Positions 33,057 through 34,059 of a stretch of DNA of 34,059 nucleotides are shown piece by piece. Position 1 is the stretch's first letter. Every line of letters begins with the position of its first letter. The stretch spans positions 1 through 34,059 of the forward strand of contig JAHYIO010000029.1 of assembly GCA_020543525.1 (NCBI GenBank), in the 5' to 3' direction. Position numbers and translations under genes: made by a program. This DNA comes from Coriolopsis trogii (taxonomy: Eukaryota; Basidiomycota; Agaricomycetes; Polyporales; Polyporaceae). The notes beneath the pieces were generated by a model. That model did not search any database and was not told the DNA's origin. It saw only the letters and a program-made list of their open reading frames with translations.

Positions 33057-34059
33057 CCCTGGCGCGCTGATCGGACGTCTGCCCTCTGTTTCTCGCCTGC
33101 CCGCCTCTCGAGCTCGCTCTGGTCACCCTCAACTCGCTCCCTGGACAGACTCGAGCCTGCCCACGCCTTGCCCGTCTCTCTCGCTGCCCCCACACTGTCT
33201 CTCCCTGCTCGGCTCCTCCGCCTCCCGGCTCTGATCCCTACAACAGCTGTACCGGCTCGCTTCTGACGTGCACCTCTCGGCGCCGCTCATTTGCACCGCT
33301 TGACAAGTGCTCCCCGTCCGGAATTGAGTGTCCCGCCCTCTCGCCAATGTCAAGCACCCCGACAAGTTCATCAAGTACGCCTTTCTCGGTCCCTGCCGTG
33401 TTCATATGTTCGTCATCCATGCATTCCCACCCACCCGGTACTGGTAAGACCCTGCTGGGAGGATTCTGGCCCAAGTACGGACGTATCCTCCGCCTGTGTG
33501 GTCCGTGCTGCCCACGCTTACAGCGTTACCGTCGGCAGTCTCGACATGATACACCAGCAGCACATTCTACAACCCGTGACGTAAATGCACTACCCCTTCA
33601 CCCAGGTACTGGTAAGACCCTGCTGAGAACACGCTAGCTACCACCGATGAAAAGAATCCACTCAGTACGTTCTACAGATCCAAGTGAGTCCTTAATTTGT
33701 GTACAACTTGCAAACTGATCTCACCATTAAGCGTTCTCGCTACCAACAGCCCACGGCACCTTGATAAGTTCATCCTCGATGTGAATGGCAACCGTCTGGG
33801 CATGACCAATGCAGCGGGCGCCACCTGAGCAGACAGCGCAGACCAAATGAAGCAAATGCCCGTCCGCCGTTTGCACCTCCCAGTCGTCACTGCATCTGCA
33901 CCAACGTTGCGCATACGCACATCAACAACTCACCGTTTCTGCAACCCTGACAGCCTGCATGTTGCATGGTTCTGTTGTCCTGTAACAAAGTGTGTCAGTG
34001 GCCTAGCGGATGGTACGTAACGCATAGTACTTACCCATACTGTGCAATAGGGATTGCAT
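33057..34059. other. Error-like terminal segment of the window
   Basis: Compared with units 1-4 it shows a missing C in the run at 33057-33059, T to A at 33694, a missing C near 33750, a missing G near 33841, an extra T near 33871, a missing G near 33898, C to A at 33959 and A to T at 34011. Five of eight are 1-bp indels, mostly in short homopolymers. This is the pattern of an unpolished long-read contig end. Confidence 0.75.
33236..34059. other. Gene-poor spacer, cut by window end (unit 5)
   Basis: The first 824 bp of the spacer. It contains most of the single-base differences that set the end of the window apart from units 1-4. Confidence 0.5.

Larger units (their letters stand above)
761..34059. 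repeat. 7,244-bp direct tandem array, 4 full units plus a partial fifth
   Basis: Every landmark recurs at exact steps of 7,244 bp: the P450 start codons at 1915, 9159, 16403, 23647 and 30891, and the cyclophilin stop codons at 2977, 10221, 17465, 24709 and 31953. Similarity begins abruptly at 761. The bases before 761 (ending aaacgt) differ from those before 8005, 15249, 22493 and 29737 (all ending tcgaac), while agcccagaag follows in every case. The unit carries P450 exons 1-6 (partial), a full cyclophilin gene and TE-rich spacer. The array runs off the right edge, so total copy number is unknown. Near-identity implies very recent amplification, continuing homogenisation, or an assembly artefact. 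Confidence 0.97.
29737..34059. repeat. Tandem unit 5, cut by the window end
   Basis: The first 4,323 bp of a unit. It matches the other units up to about 33056, then shows eight single-base differences before the window ends in the gene-poor spacer. The hAT-like MITE and minisatellite of this unit lie beyond the window. Confidence 0.93.

Noticed and set aside
761..34059. Ribosomal DNA-type or satellite array
   Set aside because: The unit contains no rRNA-like sequence and carries spliced protein genes and MITEs.
1..34059. tRNA or other structured RNA genes
   Set aside because: I looked for T-arm GTTCGAATCC-like boxes with matching acceptor arms and found none that I could support.

Overview
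The window looks like nuclear DNA of a basidiomycete fungus, probably an Agaricomycete of polypore type. The genes carry many short GT-AG introns (53-148 nt). The two recognisable genes are a multi-exon P450 with the N-terminal layout of the expanded basidiomycete P450 families and a single-domain cyclophilin. Promoter-like DNA is pyrimidine-rich, and the spacers hold small non-autonomous DNA transposons. Nothing bacterial or viral is evident.

Layout. Positions 1-760 are single-copy here and hold the middle of a P450 gene on the minus strand, whose 3' end lies off the left edge. From 761 to the right edge everything is one head-to-tail tandem array of a 7,244-bp unit: 761-8004, 8005-15248, 15249-22492, 22493-29736, and a fifth unit cut by the window at 34059 (4,323 bp seen). 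The offset between units is exactly 7,244 throughout, with no indel until about 33057. I found only two base differences between unit 1 and the others, both in its first 136 bp. The right end of the array is not in the window.

Each unit contains, left to right: (a) the 5' part of the P450 gene (minus strand); (b) a spacer of about 1.06 kb; (c) a complete five-exon cyclophilin gene (minus strand); (d) a gene-poor spacer of about 3.6 kb with a CT-rich promoter-like block, a duplicated 21-bp P-loop-like/splice-donor sequence, an old direct duplication, a candidate MITE of about 385 bp and a hAT-like MITE of about 315 bp rich in CGGGTA/TACCCG; (e) a 28-bp minisatellite; and (f) 119 bp up to the unit junction.

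The left breakpoint falls inside P450 exon 6. Only the P450 of unit 1 continues into its natural 3' half. In units 2-5 exon 6 is fused in frame to the right end of the preceding unit, giving a predicted 443-residue chimera without the I-helix, K-helix or heme-binding region. The array therefore multiplies an apparently intact cyclophilin gene while producing broken P450 copies.

The last 1 kb (33057-34059) differs from the other units at eight places, mostly 1-bp indels, and the P450 exons in the first 700 bp contain apparent frame breaks. Both fit unpolished contig ends, so the window may be a whole contig and the array needs checking against raw reads.
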